Positions 16,662 through 25,489 of a DNA stretch of 64,000 nt are shown piece by piece. This DNA comes from SKPT01 sp040905445 (GTDB lineage: Bacteria > Planctomycetota > Phycisphaerae > Phycisphaerales > Phycisphaeraceae). The notes beneath the pieces are model-generated. The model had not been told where the DNA came from and did no database searches. It was given only the letters and a program-made list of their open reading frames with translations. The stretch lies in contig JBBDRN010000020.1 in assembly GCA_040905445.1 (NCBI GenBank), forward strand, positions 124,001 through 188,000, in the 5' to 3' direction. The position numbers and the translations under genes were made by a program. Position 1 is the stretch's first letter. Each line of letters opens with the position of its first letter.

Positions 16662-17501
16662 ATGAGTCCAGGTGCGCAGGATATCAAGGCCCTCGACGAT
16701 CCGAACGCTGTGATGCCGGGTTTCGACGTGCCGCGCAGCGGGCTGGCGCTGATGACGGCGCGGACGATCGACGAGGTGGTCGACGCCTGGCGGCTGGTCT
16801 ATCGCACGTACCTCGCGGCCGGCCGCATCACGCCCAATAATGTCGAGCTGTTCACTCGTCCGGAGGCGGTGGGCCCCGAGTCGGCCGTGTTCATGGGCCG
16901 AATCAACGGCCTCACCGCCACGACGCTGACAGCGATCGGCGACAGCGAGCGAGGTCTGCCGCTGGACTGCGCGTTTCCCACCCAGCTCAACGCATGGCGC
17001 GACGAGGGCCGGCGCCTGGTCGCGGTCGACCTGTTCGCCGACCGACGCCAGCAGTCGACGCGGCGGAGCTCCGCCCTGTTCGAACTGCTGCGCCACGCCT
17101 TCTTCCACTGTCTGGCCTCCGGCGCCACCGACATGCTCTGCACCGTGCCCGTCCAGTGGCAGGATCTCTACACCACCCACTTCGGCTTCCAGCCCGTCCC
17201 GGTCGCACCGCCGCAGGGTTCCGGTCACGACGATTGCGCCGACGAGGAGCGTGCCGCCGATAGTGGGGCCGGCGGGTATGGCGAGGGTGGCGAGGGTGGC
17301 GGGGGCGGCGGGCTGCAGTTGATGCGCGCGATCGTCGCCGACGCCCTGGATGTGCCGTCGGAGCGCAGCGCCTTCGCCCCGTTTCTCAAGCACCCGCTGC
17401 CGGACGACGCCCTCAGCCAGCGGTTCGACTTCAACTCCGCCGCCGTCGCCACATCGGCCGTAGGAGCGTTTCTGCAAAGTAGTGAAACCGGCGGGAGGTG
17501 A
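16662..17501 (+). CDS. FeeM-like N-acyltransferase (GNAT fold) with Gly-rich insert
   Basis: A 279-residue protein. Residues 30-190 follow the pattern of FeeM-type N-acyl amino acid synthases and related acyltransferases with a GNAT core: VYRTYLAAGRI, TTLTAIGDSERGLPLD, LNAWRDEGRRLVAVDLFA, then LLRHAFFHCLASGATDMLCTVPVQWQDLYTTHFGFQPV, where the last part is the usual YxxxxGF ending. Such enzymes join an acyl chain from acyl-ACP to an amino acid. A low-complexity insert (GAGGYGEGGEGGGGGG) of simple-repeat origin splits the C-terminal part. The ATG at 16662 has GGAGG six bases upstream, partly inside a hairpin. A plain GNAT acetyltransferase is the alternative. Confidence 0.65.
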   Translation: MSPGAQDIKALDDPNAVMPGFDVPRSGLALMTARTIDEVVDAWRLVYRTYLAAGRITPNNVELFTRPEAVGPESAVFMGRINGLTATTLTAIGDSERGLPLDCAFPTQLNAWRDEGRRLVAVDLFADRRQQSTRRSSALFELLRHAFFHCLASGATDMLCTVPVQWQDLYTTHFGFQPVPVAPPQGSGHDDCADEERAADSGAGGYGEGGEGGGGGGLQLMRAIVADALDVPSERSAFAPFLKHPLPDDALSQRFDFNSAAVATSAVGAFLQSSETGGR

Positions 17502-17521
17502 CCGGCGCCAGCGCCACCCCG

Positions 17522-17550
17522 GAAGCTCACGATTGCAATCCGTCGGCTTC
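17522..17550. repeat. Interspersed palindrome, family C copy 2
   Basis: GAAGCTCACGATTGCAATC followed by CGTCGGCTTC, an imperfect palindrome lying exactly between the stop codons of two convergent genes (17501 and 17553). It could serve as a bidirectional transcript-end hairpin. Confidence 0.7.
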
Positions 17551-17552
17551 GC

Positions 17553-18284
17553 TCACGCGACCGACCTCCCCCGTTCGAGCTGGTGCAGCGAGCGGCGCAT
17601 CGTTTCAACGAGTCGCGCCTTGACGTCGTGCATCCTCGGCGGTCGGGCGGGACGCTGCTGCGCGATGCTCGTGACCCCGTGGCCGGCGATGCCGCAAGGA
17701 ACGATGGTGTTGAAGTGATCGAGGTTGGGTGCGACGTTCAGCGCCAGGCCGTGCATCGTCGTGTTCCTGCGGATGCGCACGCCCATGGCGCAGATCTTGG
17801 CGCGCGTCGTCGGCCCGGCATCGCACGCGGCGCCGACCGGCGCGGCGGCCACCGCGGGCGCCCACACCCCCGTGCAGCGCTCGACGCGAAACGCGGCCAC
17901 ATCCTCCTGTGCGAGCGTGTCGATGACGACCTGCTCGAGCAGACGCATGTAGCTCGACAGGTTCAGCCCCAGCGGCGCGAGGCGGAGAATCGGGTAGGCC
18001 ACGAGCTGCCCCGGGCCGTGGTACGTGATGTCGCCGCCGCGGTCGGTTTCCTGCACCTCGATGCCGAGGCGGTCGAGCTCTTCGCGCGAGGCGAGCAGGT
18101 GGCCGGCCGCGGCGGGGCGGCGGGTGATGGTGATGACCGGCTCATGCTCGACGAGCAGCAGCGTCGGCGGGCGACGGCCGTCGATCACCGCCGCGTTCGT
18201 CTCGCGCTGGTACGCCAGCGCCGGGGCGTAGGCCATGCGGCCGAGGTCCTCGACATCAAGCTTGGGGGGTGTCGACACGGTCAT
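17553..18284 (-). CDS. lipB: Octanoyl-[acyl-carrier-protein]:protein N-octanoyltransferase
   Basis: A 243-residue LipB, which moves octanoate from ACP to lipoyl domains as the first step of lipoic acid synthesis. The signature RGGDITYHG is at 82-90. The catalytic pair is Lys163 (AKICAMGVRIRR) and Cys197 (IVPCGIAGHG), with HGLALNV between them, all in the family order. An Ala/Gly-rich loop of about 20 residues (140-160) before the Lys is longer than in E. coli LipB. The start is the ATG at 18284 (MTVSTPPKLD). It is divergent from the lpxA gene across 110 bases; no lipA is present in the window. Confidence 0.95.
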   Translation of the reverse strand: MTVSTPPKLDVEDLGRMAYAPALAYQRETNAAVIDGRRPPTLLLVEHEPVITITRRPAAAGHLLASREELDRLGIEVQETDRGGDITYHGPGQLVAYPILRLAPLGLNLSSYMRLLEQVVIDTLAQEDVAAFRVERCTGVWAPAVAAAPVGAACDAGPTTRAKICAMGVRIRRNTTMHGLALNVAPNLDHFNTIVPCGIAGHGVTSIAQQRPARPPRMHDVKARLVETMRRSLHQLERGRSVA

Positions 18285-18394
18285 GGGCGCTTCCGCGGGC
18301 CCGGCCGAACCCGCGGCGGCGGGCCGGGCGATCACTTATCATACGCCAGACGTGCGCCCGCTTGGCGCGGGCACCGTCCGGAAGGAGACGCCCC

Positions 18395-19252
18395 TTGGCC
18401 AGGATTCACGCCACGGCCATCGTCGAGGAGGAGGTCGAGCTCGCCCCGGACGTCGAGGTCGGCCCCGGCTGTCTGCTGCGCGGGCCCATCCATATCGGCG
18501 CCGGCACGCGGCTGATCGGCCACGTCTTCCTCGAAGGCCCGCTCACCCTCGGCGGTGGCAACGTGCTCTACCCCGGTGCCTGCCTCGGCTTCGCCGCCCA
18601 GGACCGCAAGTTCGACCCCCGCGTCGCCGGCGCGGGCGTGGTCATCGGCGACCACAACGTCTTCCGCGAAGGCTCCACGGTCCACCGCGCCACCGGCGAA
18701 CACCCGACCCGTCTGGGCGACCGCAACTATCTCATGGTCCAGGCCCACGTCGGCCACGACTCGCGCGTCGGCGACGACTGCACCCTCGTCAATGGCGCCG
18801 CCCTCGCCGGCCACGTCGAGTTGCACGACGGCGTGATCCTCTCCGCCAACGCCTCGATTCACCAGTTCTGCCGTGTTGGCCGGCTGGTGATGATCTCGGG
18901 CAACCGCGGCATGTCGCGCGACGTGCCGCCATTCTGCGTCTGCTACACGACACGCCGCGTCGGTGGGCTCAACCTCGTGGGCCTGCGCCGCGCCGGGCTG
19001 CGTGCCCACATCCGCCCGCTCAAGCACGCGTTCGACCTGCTTTATCGCAAGGGCCACAATCGGGCCCGGGCCGTCGAGCTCATCGAGCGCGAGCTGACCG
19101 ACGACCCGCTGTGCATGGAGTTCGCCCGGTTCGTCCGCGAAGCGCCGCAGGGGGTGACGGGTTTCGAGCGTCCGCGCGTCGTCGCCGCCGCCCGCGCCGC
19201 CTCGGCCGCCCCCCAGGCCGCGCGGTCGGAGGAAGATGAAGCTGCTGATTGA
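18395..19252 (+). CDS. lpxA: Acyl-ACP--UDP-N-acetylglucosamine O-acyltransferase (LpxA-like)
   Basis: A 285-residue left-handed beta-helix acyltransferase built of hexapeptide repeats (IVEEEVELAPDVEVGPGCLL onward). His121 in AHVGHDSRVGDD occupies the place of the essential His125 of E. coli LpxA, and HQFCRVGRLVMISGNRGMSRDVPPF is the conserved region. A helical C-terminal domain follows (LRRAGLRAHIRPLKHAFDLLYRKG). The start is a TTG at 18395, chosen because AAGGAG lies seven bases upstream and no ATG or GTG fits. The last 30 residues are an Ala-rich tail absent from E. coli LpxA. Its presence implies lipid A type outer-membrane chemistry; a related sugar acyltransferase role cannot be excluded. 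Confidence 0.85.
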   Translation: MARIHATAIVEEEVELAPDVEVGPGCLLRGPIHIGAGTRLIGHVFLEGPLTLGGGNVLYPGACLGFAAQDRKFDPRVAGAGVVIGDHNVFREGSTVHRATGEHPTRLGDRNYLMVQAHVGHDSRVGDDCTLVNGAALAGHVELHDGVILSANASIHQFCRVGRLVMISGNRGMSRDVPPFCVCYTTRRVGGLNLVGLRRAGLRAHIRPLKHAFDLLYRKGHNRARAVELIERELTDDPLCMEFARFVREAPQGVTGFERPRVVAAARAASAAPQAARSEEDEAAD

Positions 19253-19277
19253 ACCAATCCCCGCCCGCGCCTACAAA
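19249..19277 (+). promoter_or_regulatory. Promoter of the yqjD-like operon
   Basis: TTGAAC (19249-19254, overlapping the lpxA stop codon) and TACAAA (19272-19277) are 17 bases apart. The operon starts 57 bases later at the GTG at 19334. Confidence 0.5.
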
Positions 19278-19333
19278 TGAACGGGGGATGGGGCGCGACC
19301 CCGGGGGATTCCAATTCCTGACGGAGGACGACC

Positions 19334-19609
19334 GTGGCAGAAAATAATCGCACCAACGATGAACTGCACGACGAGATGGACGCGCTCAAGGCTAACATGC
19401 ACAAGATCCAGGAGGATCTGCGCGGCCTGGGCCAGACGCTCATGGACAAGGGCCGGACTTCCGCCCAGCAGATGCAGGACCGCGCCCGCACGCAGATGGA
19501 GTCCAGCCTCGAACAGATGCAGACCTACGTCGAGCAGCGCCCGCTCGCCGTCGTCGCCGGTTCCTTCGTCGTCGGCATGGTGTTCGGCATGCTCTTCGGC
19601 CGACGCTGA
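19334..19609 (+). CDS. DUF883/ElaB-YqjD-like membrane-anchored protein
   Basis: A 91-residue protein with a long amphipathic helix (residues 8-68, heptad-like, Gln/Arg-rich), a Pro break and one C-terminal membrane helix, AVVAGSFVVGMVFGMLFGRR. This is the layout of E. coli YqjD and ElaB, which tether ribosomes to the inner membrane in stationary phase. The start is GTG, with GGAGG six bases upstream. It is the first gene of a three-gene operon with the two following small genes, matching the E. coli yqjD-yqjE-yqjK order. Role in this organism is inferred from that likeness. Confidence 0.82.
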   Translation: MAENNRTNDELHDEMDALKANMHKIQEDLRGLGQTLMDKGRTSAQQMQDRARTQMESSLEQMQTYVEQRPLAVVAGSFVVGMVFGMLFGRR

Positions 19610-19701
19610 CCCGTGGTGCCGCGACACATGAACCCGAGCGACTGCGCCGATCCGGCCTGTTCGCACCGCTGCCTCGCCTGATAGAAGGGGGCCTGTTCCG
19701 C

Positions 19702-19995
19702 TTGAAGAGCCTGAGCCAGTTCATCGTCCGGACGCTCGACCTGCTCGAGGCCGAGGGGCGTGCCGCCAAGCGTGCGACGTTTCGGCTGGTCGCGGCAATC
19801 CTGCTGCTGCTGATCGCCGGCGCGTTCGTGCTCGCGGCCGCGGGATTGTTCGGCGGGGCGCTCTACGTCCTGCTCAGCCACGTGCTCGGTGCCGCCGGGG
19901 CGCTGGCGGTGCTCGGGGCGGTGATGCTGCTCGCGGCGTTCATCCTGCTCGTTGGCGCGACCTGGCTTCGCGATAAGAAGGCGGGGGTGCGATGA
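19702..19995 (+). CDS. Phage-holin-superfamily/YqjE-like small membrane protein
   Basis: A 97-residue protein with an amphipathic N-terminal helix (SLSQFIVRTLDLLEAEGRAAKRATF) and two membrane helices (about 29-58 and 62-88), ending in basic residues. This is the pattern of DUF1469/YqjE-type proteins. The start is a TTG at 19702; a GAAGGGGG stretch lies 11-18 bases upstream. Its stop overlaps the next start (ATGA), so the two are translationally coupled. It follows the DUF883 gene by 92 bases. Confidence 0.72.
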   Translation: MKSLSQFIVRTLDLLEAEGRAAKRATFRLVAAILLLLIAGAFVLAAAGLFGGALYVLLSHVLGAAGALAVLGAVMLLAAFILLVGATWLRDKKAGVR

Positions 19996-20291
19996 GCGAG
20001 CCGAGGCACGCCGCCGATCCCCCCAAGCCGGCGCCCCCGCCCCCACTGGCCGGGGTCGACGAGATCGCAGCCGCCAAGGCGAGGCTGCTCGAGCTTGGCG
20101 AGACGGCGTCCGACACATTCGAGCCCACCTTTGTGCGCGATCATCCCTATCTCTTCTCGAGCCTGGCGCTCGCGGCGGGCCTCGTGTGCGGCCGCGTGCC
20201 GATGCTCCGCAAGATGACGCTCACCATCGCCCTGTGGGCCGGCAAGCGCACGCTGGCGAAGCATCTGCAGCAGATGGCGCGCGGCAAGTGA
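19992..20291 (+). CDS. Small basic protein, third gene of yqjD/yqjE-like operon
   Basis: A 99-residue protein: a Pro/Ala-rich N-terminus, a helix EIAAAKARLLELGETAS, then a hydrophobic segment (YLFSSLALAAGLVCGRVPML) and a basic C-terminus (GKRTLAKHLQQMARGK). It holds the position of yqjK in E. coli but sequence likeness is too weak to name it. Its ATG overlaps the stop of the YqjE-like gene. The three proteins probably form a membrane-associated set. Confidence 0.7.
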   Translation: MSEPRHAADPPKPAPPPPLAGVDEIAAAKARLLELGETASDTFEPTFVRDHPYLFSSLALAAGLVCGRVPMLRKMTLTIALWAGKRTLAKHLQQMARGK

Positions 20292-20390
20292 GCGCGTGCC
20301 AAGGGTTGACGCGAGCGGCAAGCCCGGTGTCGCCCGGACAGGAGTGAGGCCGCTGAGACCATCCTCCCGCCCACGGCCTAAACTGATGGG

Positions 20391-23300
20391 ATGCCCGACA
20401 GCCGGCATGACTGGCTCCGGGGGCTGATTGAGAGCGCGCCGCTGGGGGCCTTGAGCCGGCGCGTGGGGGAGACGGTGCGCACAGTTGCGGCCGGCAGCCG
20501 CGGCTCGAGCGCCGCGTTGGTGGCCGGGGCGCTGGCCGTGCGAACCGCCCGTCCGGTGCTGCTGGTCGTCGCCCATCTGGACGAAGCCGACGACGCCGTC
20601 GACGACCTCGGCCTGCTTGCCGAGGCCGGGCATGCGCTGGCCGTCGAGCGCTTCGGTGCCCTGGAGGTGCTGCCGGGCGAGACCAACGTGAGCCTCGAGC
20701 TGCTCGGCGAGCGCTTGGCGGTGATGCGCAAGCTCGACGCCGGCGAGCGCGTCGACGTGCTCGTCGCGCCGGTGCAGGCGCTGATGCAGGCCATCCCTAA
20801 CCCCGAGGCCGCGCGCCGGTTCGTGCGCACGCTCGAGCGGGGCCAGACCCTTCCGCCCCACGATCTCATGCAGTGGCTCGCCGGCGCCGGCTACGAACGC
20901 GTCGACGCCATCGAGCAGCCCGGCGAGTTCGCGGTGCGCGGCGGCATCGTCGATATCCACCCGCCCGCGGGCAGCAACATCGCCAGCGACAGCCAGCGCG
21001 AGCCGGCGGGACCGATCCGCCTCGACTTCTTCGGCGACGAGATCGACACCATCCATCGCATCGACCCCGAAACGCTCGGCTCCGACGCCCCCCTCGATGC
21101 CGTCCAGCTCATCGGCGCCAGCGCCGAACAGATCCAGAAGGACGAACAGTCGATGAGCCTGCTCGACCTGCTGCCGCCCCGCACCGTGGCGGTCATGCAC
21201 GAGTCGATGGAGCTCGCTGAGCAGGCACGCGGCTACTACGAGCGGCTGACCAACCCGCGCGGCATCTACGCCCCCAACACGGTGTTTCAGAAGATCCAGT
21301 TGCTGCCGCACGTCGAGGTCAACCAGTATTCGTCGCGCACCGGCGACGCCGACGTGACGCTGCCCGTCGAGCAGTTGCCCCCGTTCGACCATGACGCAGC
21401 CGTGGCTGTGAAGGAACTGGGCGAGTTGACGCGCGACGCCGCCCGGCGCGTCGTCGTCCTGTGCCAGAAGCCGGCGGAGCGCGATCGACTGCGCGACCTG
21501 CTGACCGAGCACGCGCCGCAAAGCGCCGTCGAGCTGGAGCTGGGGTACCTGCACCGCGGATTTTCCTGGGGCCGGGGCACGGGCGGGCAAGCCACCCGTG
21601 ACGCCCATGATTCCTCCGCGGCCTTGTACCTCATCCCCCACCACGAGCTGTTCCACCGCTACGACACGCCGCGCCGGATTCGGCGGGTGGTGCGCGGCGA
21701 TGCGGCGTCGGACGCGTTCCTCGATCTCGACGTCGGCGACCACGTCGTGCACGTCGACCACGGCATCGCGCGCTTCGTCGGCCTGCGCACGATGCGGCGC
21801 GAGGGCGTCGCGCAGGAGTACCTGACCCTCGAGTTCGCCGACAAGGCCAAGCTGCACGTCCCCGCGACGCAGATCGACCTCATCCAGAAGTACATCGGCG
21901 GATTTGAAGGCCGGCCACCGTTGTCGACGCTGGGCGGCAAGCGGTGGGCGAAGCAGAAGCAGCAGGTGCGCGAGGCGGTCAAGGACCTCGCCGCCGAGCT
22001 GCTGCGCGTCCAGGCGGCGCGCGAGACGCAGCCGGGCATCCGCTACCCTGTCGACACGCCCTGGCAGCGCGAGTTCGAGGCCGAGTTTCCCTATGACGAG
22101 ACAGAGGACCAGCTCGCCGCCATCGCCGCGATCAAGCAGGACATGGGCGAGGATCAGCCGATGGATCGGCTGGTCTGCGGCGACGTGGGCTTCGGGAAGA
22201 CCGAGGTCGCGATCCGCGCCGCGTTCAAGGCCATCGAGGCCGGTCGGCAGGTCGCCGTGCTCGTGCCCACGACCGTCCTCGCCGAGCAGCACGAGCGCAC
22301 CTTCCGTCAGCGCATGGCCGATTACCCCTTCCGCGTCGAATCGATCTCGCGCTTCAAGACCGGCGGCGAGCAGAAGCAGATCATCAACAAGCTCGCCCTC
22401 GGCGAAGTCGACGTCATCATCGGCACGCATCGCCTGCTCTCCAAGGACGTGCGCTTCGCCGACCTCGGCATGGTCATCATCGACGAGGAGCAGCGCTTCG
22501 GGGTGGAGCACAAGCACAAGCTGCTGCAGTTCCGCCTCACTGCCGACGTGCTGACGCTCACCGCGACGCCCATCCCGCGCACGCTGCACATGGCGATGGT
22601 CGGCCTGCGCGACATCAGCTCGCTGAGCACCCCGCCCGTCGACCGCCGGGCGATCGTCACCGAGGTCGTGCCCTACGACGAGCAGCGCATCAAGCAGGCG
22701 CTCGTGCGCGAGCTCAACCGCGAGGGGCAGGTCTTCTTCGTGCACAACCGGGTGCACAACATCCAGTCCATGGCGGACGACATCAAACGCCTCGTGCCCG
22801 ACGCGCGCATCGGCATCGGGCACGGGCAGATGTCCACGCGCGCCCTCGAGGCGGTCATGCTCCGCTTCGTCCGCCGCGAGATCGACATCCTCGTGTCGAC
22901 GACGATCATCGAGTCGGGCCTCGACATCCGCACCGCCAACACCATGCTCATCAACAACGCCGACCATTTCGGCCTCGCGGAGCTGCACCAGCTCCGCGGC
23001 CGCGTCGGCCGCTACAAGCATCGCGCCTACTGCTACCTGCTGCTGCCCCGCGACCGTACCATCAACGAAGTCGCCGCCAAGCGATTGAAGGCCATCGAGC
23101 AGTACGCGATGCTCGGCGCCGGCTTCAAGATCGCCATGCGCGACCTCGAGATCCGCGGGGCCGGCAACCTGCTCGGCGCCGAGCAGTCCGGGCACATCGC
23201 CGCCGTCGGCTACGAGATGTACTGTCTGCTGCTGGACCAGGAGACGAAGAAGCTGCGGCGCGAGCCGATCGTCGAGCCCGCCAAGACGCACCTCGAGTTG

Positions 23301-23756
23301 CCCGCGACCGGCTCGCTGCCCAAGGCCTACATCCGTTCCGACAAGCATCGCATGGAGGCTTACCGCCGATTGAGCCGGGCCGACACGCTGGAGGTCTACG
23401 AGGCGGTCGTCGAGGACATGCACGAGGCATACGGCGAGCCGCCGCCGACGGCGCGGCTGCTGCTGGACCTCACCGAGCTACGCATCGCCGCGAGCCGGCT
23501 GGGCATCGAGATGATCAAGCTCGAAGGCCGCGACCTCATTTTCAAGACGCATGCCGCGGCGAAGCTCAGCGACGTCTTCGCCGCCGCCCCGGGCCGCGTC
23601 AGCCTGCTCGACGAGACCACCATCTACTACCGCCCGCCCGAGGGCTACCTCGAGCCGATCGAGACGCTGCTGGCCGTGCTGCGCAAGTTGCTGGTGCGCC
23701 CCGTGCGCGCGAACGAGGCGGCGAAAGAGCCCCACGCGCACACCGACGCGCGATGA
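20391..23756 (+). CDS. mfd: Transcription-repair coupling factor
   Basis: A 1121-residue Mfd, close to the 1148 of E. coli. It releases RNA polymerase stalled at DNA damage and recruits the UvrA-dependent excision machinery. Domains in order: UvrB-like N-terminal region (1-350, with FAVRGGIVDIHPP), the CarD-like RNA polymerase interaction domain (about 444-505, DVGDHVVHVDHGIARFVGL), the RecG-like motor with Walker A CGDVGFGKTE near 596-605, DEEQ near 695, TATPIPRTLHMAM and ESGLDIRTANT, and the C-terminal TRCF domain. The start is the ATG at 20391, two bases after another ATG in a different frame; no strong SD. It appears monocistronic. Confidence 0.97.
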   Translation: MPDSRHDWLRGLIESAPLGALSRRVGETVRTVAAGSRGSSAALVAGALAVRTARPVLLVVAHLDEADDAVDDLGLLAEAGHALAVERFGALEVLPGETNVSLELLGERLAVMRKLDAGERVDVLVAPVQALMQAIPNPEAARRFVRTLERGQTLPPHDLMQWLAGAGYERVDAIEQPGEFAVRGGIVDIHPPAGSNIASDSQREPAGPIRLDFFGDEIDTIHRIDPETLGSDAPLDAVQLIGASAEQIQKDEQSMSLLDLLPPRTVAVMHESMELAEQARGYYERLTNPRGIYAPNTVFQKIQLLPHVEVNQYSSRTGDADVTLPVEQLPPFDHDAAVAVKELGELTRDAARRVVVLCQKPAERDRLRDLLTEHAPQSAVELELGYLHRGFSWGRGTGGQATRDAHDSSAALYLIPHHELFHRYDTPRRIRRVVRGDAASDAFLDLDVGDHVVHVDHGIARFVGLRTMRREGVAQEYLTLEFADKAKLHVPATQIDLIQKYIGGFEGRPPLSTLGGKRWAKQKQQVREAVKDLAAELLRVQAARETQPGIRYPVDTPWQREFEAEFPYDETEDQLAAIAAIKQDMGEDQPMDRLVCGDVGFGKTEVAIRAAFKAIEAGRQVAVLVPTTVLAEQHERTFRQRMADYPFRVESISRFKTGGEQKQIINKLALGEVDVIIGTHRLLSKDVRFADLGMVIIDEEQRFGVEHKHKLLQFRLTADVLTLTATPIPRTLHMAMVGLRDISSLSTPPVDRRAIVTEVVPYDEQRIKQALVRELNREGQVFFVHNRVHNIQSMADDIKRLVPDARIGIGHGQMSTRALEAVMLRFVRREIDILVSTTIIESGLDIRTANTMLINNADHFGLAELHQLRGRVGRYKHRAYCYLLLPRDRTINEVAAKRLKAIEQYAMLGAGFKIAMRDLEIRGAGNLLGAEQSGHIAAVGYEMYCLLLDQETKKLRREPIVEPAKTHLELPATGSLPKAYIRSDKHRMEAYRRLSRADTLEVYEAVVEDMHEAYGEPPPTARLLLDLTELRIAASRLGIEMIKLEGRDLIFKTHAAAKLSDVFAAAPGRVSLLDETTIYYRPPEGYLEPIETLLAVLRKLLVRPVRANEAAKEPHAHTDAR

Positions 23757-23885
23757 GCCTGCCGGCACGACGCCGGGACCGGCGGCCTCGGACGAGGCAG
23801 GGCAGGCACCCTCAGGCAAGTGCGTGCCCCACGCCCGCTTGAGCCGTATATTGGTTCCGTCGCACGCATCCTGTGGAGCATCGCC

Positions 23886-24365
23886 ATGTCACAGCCGGAT
23901 CAGGCGTCGATCGATCGCTGGCATCGCTGGTTCGCCGTCGAGTGCAACAACCGCGGGTGGGACCTCGTCAACCAGGCGTGGCGCACGCCGGCCGAGGATG
24001 ACGAGATGCTGGCATCGGCGCACGCCGCGGCGCTGCACTGGTCGAACGTCGGGGAGCCGATCAACGACGCCCGCGCCGCGGGGCTGCTTGCCGCCGCCCA
24101 CGCACAGTGCGGGCGGGGTGACGAGGCGATGCGCTGGGCCCGTCGTTACCTGACGCACTGCCAGCAGTATGGATGCGAGGATTGGGACCTCGCCTTCGCC
24201 CACGCCGCGGTCGCCGGCGCCGCGGCCGCGCTCGCCGACACCGCCCTGCACGCCGAGCAACACGCCCAGGCCCAGCGCGCCGGCGAGACGATCGCGGCCC
24301 CGGAGCAGCGGGCGATCTTCTTCGACCAGTTCGAGCGGCTCGCGACCGCGCCGCAGCGGGCGTAG
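23886..24365 (+). CDS. Conserved hypothetical helical protein (TPR-like)
   Basis: A 159-residue all-helical protein with no catalytic motif that I recognise. The N-terminal pattern WHRWFAVECNNRGWDLVNQAWRTPAEDDEMLASAHAAALHWSNVG, followed by INDARAAGLLAAAHAQCGRGDEAMRWARRYL, is one I recall as a family of unknown function in other bacteria. The helical pairs resemble tetratricopeptide repeats, which mediate protein contacts. The ATG at 23886 (MSQPDQAS) is chosen because the family-like sequence starts soon after it. It lies 129 bases after mfd on the same strand and converges with the macro-domain gene. Confidence 0.72.
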   Translation: MSQPDQASIDRWHRWFAVECNNRGWDLVNQAWRTPAEDDEMLASAHAAALHWSNVGEPINDARAAGLLAAAHAQCGRGDEAMRWARRYLTHCQQYGCEDWDLAFAHAAVAGAAAALADTALHAEQHAQAQRAGETIAAPEQRAIFFDQFERLATAPQRA

Positions 24366-24428
24366 CCGACGTCGGGCCGAAGCGATGCAAGACTCACCAC
24401 CTCCGCGGCCGTTCGCCGTCGTTGCGGC

Positions 24429-25025
24429 TCACACGCGCTTGCGCGTGTACATCCACTGCCCGCGCGTCTCGATCGTCTCGCGATAGATCCCCGCGTCGAC
24501 GTCGCTGAAACAGCAGAAGATGACGCGCTCCGGCCACACGTTGCGATGCAGGTGATAGGCCACGTGAGAGAACGCGATCTTCGCGGCGCGCGGCTTGGGA
24601 AAGTGGTAGACGCCCGTCGAGATGGCGGGAAAGGCGACCGTGCGGCAGTCGTGTTTCGCGGCGAGTTCCAGGCTGCGCGTGTAGCACGACGCGAGCAGCA
24701 CGTCTTCCCGCGTGTCGCCAAGTTTGGCGGCCTCGTCGCCATGCCAGACGGGGCCGACGGTGTGGATGATGTGCCGAATGCCCTGCGCTTCGAGATCGAA
24801 GCTTGGCGTGATCTTCGCCAGGCCCGTTGGGCAGCCGTCCAGCGTTGCATTGTGCGCCTTGAGCTGCGGCCCGGCGGCGCGGTGGATCGCCCCGTCAACG
24901 CCCCCGCCGCCGAGCAGCGACTCGTTCGCAGCGTTGACGATGGCGTCGACGCGCAGCTTCGTGATGTCGCCGGTGATGACCTCGATGCGGCTGAGCGTGT
25001 CGGCGGTAAGGTCGTTGCTGGGCAT
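24429..25025 (-). CDS. Macro-domain O-acetyl-ADP-ribose/ADP-ribose hydrolase
   Basis: A 198-residue single macro domain of the YmdB/MacroD type, which hydrolyses O-acetyl-ADP-ribose and can remove ADP-ribose from proteins. Visible motifs are ITGDITKLRVDAIVNAANESLLGGGGVDGAIHRAAG (adenine and distal ribose loop, with the catalytic Asp in GGVDG), then HTVGPVW and AFPAISTGVYHFP (diphosphate loop). The start is the ATG at 25025; a TTG five codons earlier (25040) is possible, and neither has a clear SD. Downstream it converges with the 159-residue helical protein gene. There is no NAD-dependent deacetylase beside it. Confidence 0.93.
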   Translation of the reverse strand: MPSNDLTADTLSRIEVITGDITKLRVDAIVNAANESLLGGGGVDGAIHRAAGPQLKAHNATLDGCPTGLAKITPSFDLEAQGIRHIIHTVGPVWHGDEAAKLGDTREDVLLASCYTRSLELAAKHDCRTVAFPAISTGVYHFPKPRAAKIAFSHVAYHLHRNVWPERVIFCCFSDVDAGIYRETIETRGQWMYTRKRV

Positions 25026-25232
25026 GGTCGGGCCGGTCAAAACTCAACGTGCGAAAATGGTGGAGCGACGGCAGCACGCCGCGGGCATCGCGGCGCCAAT
25101 CCGGCTGCCTGCATCGATGCCCGCTGCGTTCGAGAAGGATACCCCGGGCATGATGAACCTGCGCGGCGCCCCCACAAGCCGCCGCGCGCGCCGGGCCCGG
25201 ACGAGTCCGCAAGCGAACAGCCGGATCGGTGC

Positions 25233-25261
25233 TTGTCAGGCCCATCGGCGGTGGGTAACCT
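25233..25261 (+). promoter_or_regulatory. Promoter of tRNA-Gly
   Basis: TTGTCA (25233-25238, five of six consensus bases) and TAACCT (25256-25261) are spaced by 17 bases, ending 13 bases before the tRNA. The rest of the 249-base gap shows nothing else. Confidence 0.5.
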
Positions 25262-25274
25262 GTGCAGTTGATCC

Positions 25275-25345
25275 GCGGGTGTAGCTCAATGGTAGAGCGC
25301 TGGCTTCCCAAGCCAGTGATGCGGGTTCGATTCCCGTCACCCGCT
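25275..25345 (+). tRNA. tRNA-Gly (anticodon CCC)
   Basis: A cloverleaf with acceptor GCGGGTG/CACCCGC, D-arm GCTC/GAGC, anticodon stem CTGGC/GCCAG with loop TTCCCAA giving CCC, and T-arm GCGGG-TTCGATT-CCCGT. The discriminator is T, and CCA is not encoded. Confidence 0.96.
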
Positions 25346-25489
25346 TTCCTTTCGGCCCTTCTGCCCCTTTGTGACAGCCTACGGCTTGAGATCATTGAAA
25401 TGGGGTGCCACGGGTTGCTCGCCCGCCAATTGCTGCCCACGGCCCGCATGCAGACACGACGCAGTCCGCCTCCCGGTATCCTTCCCGGC

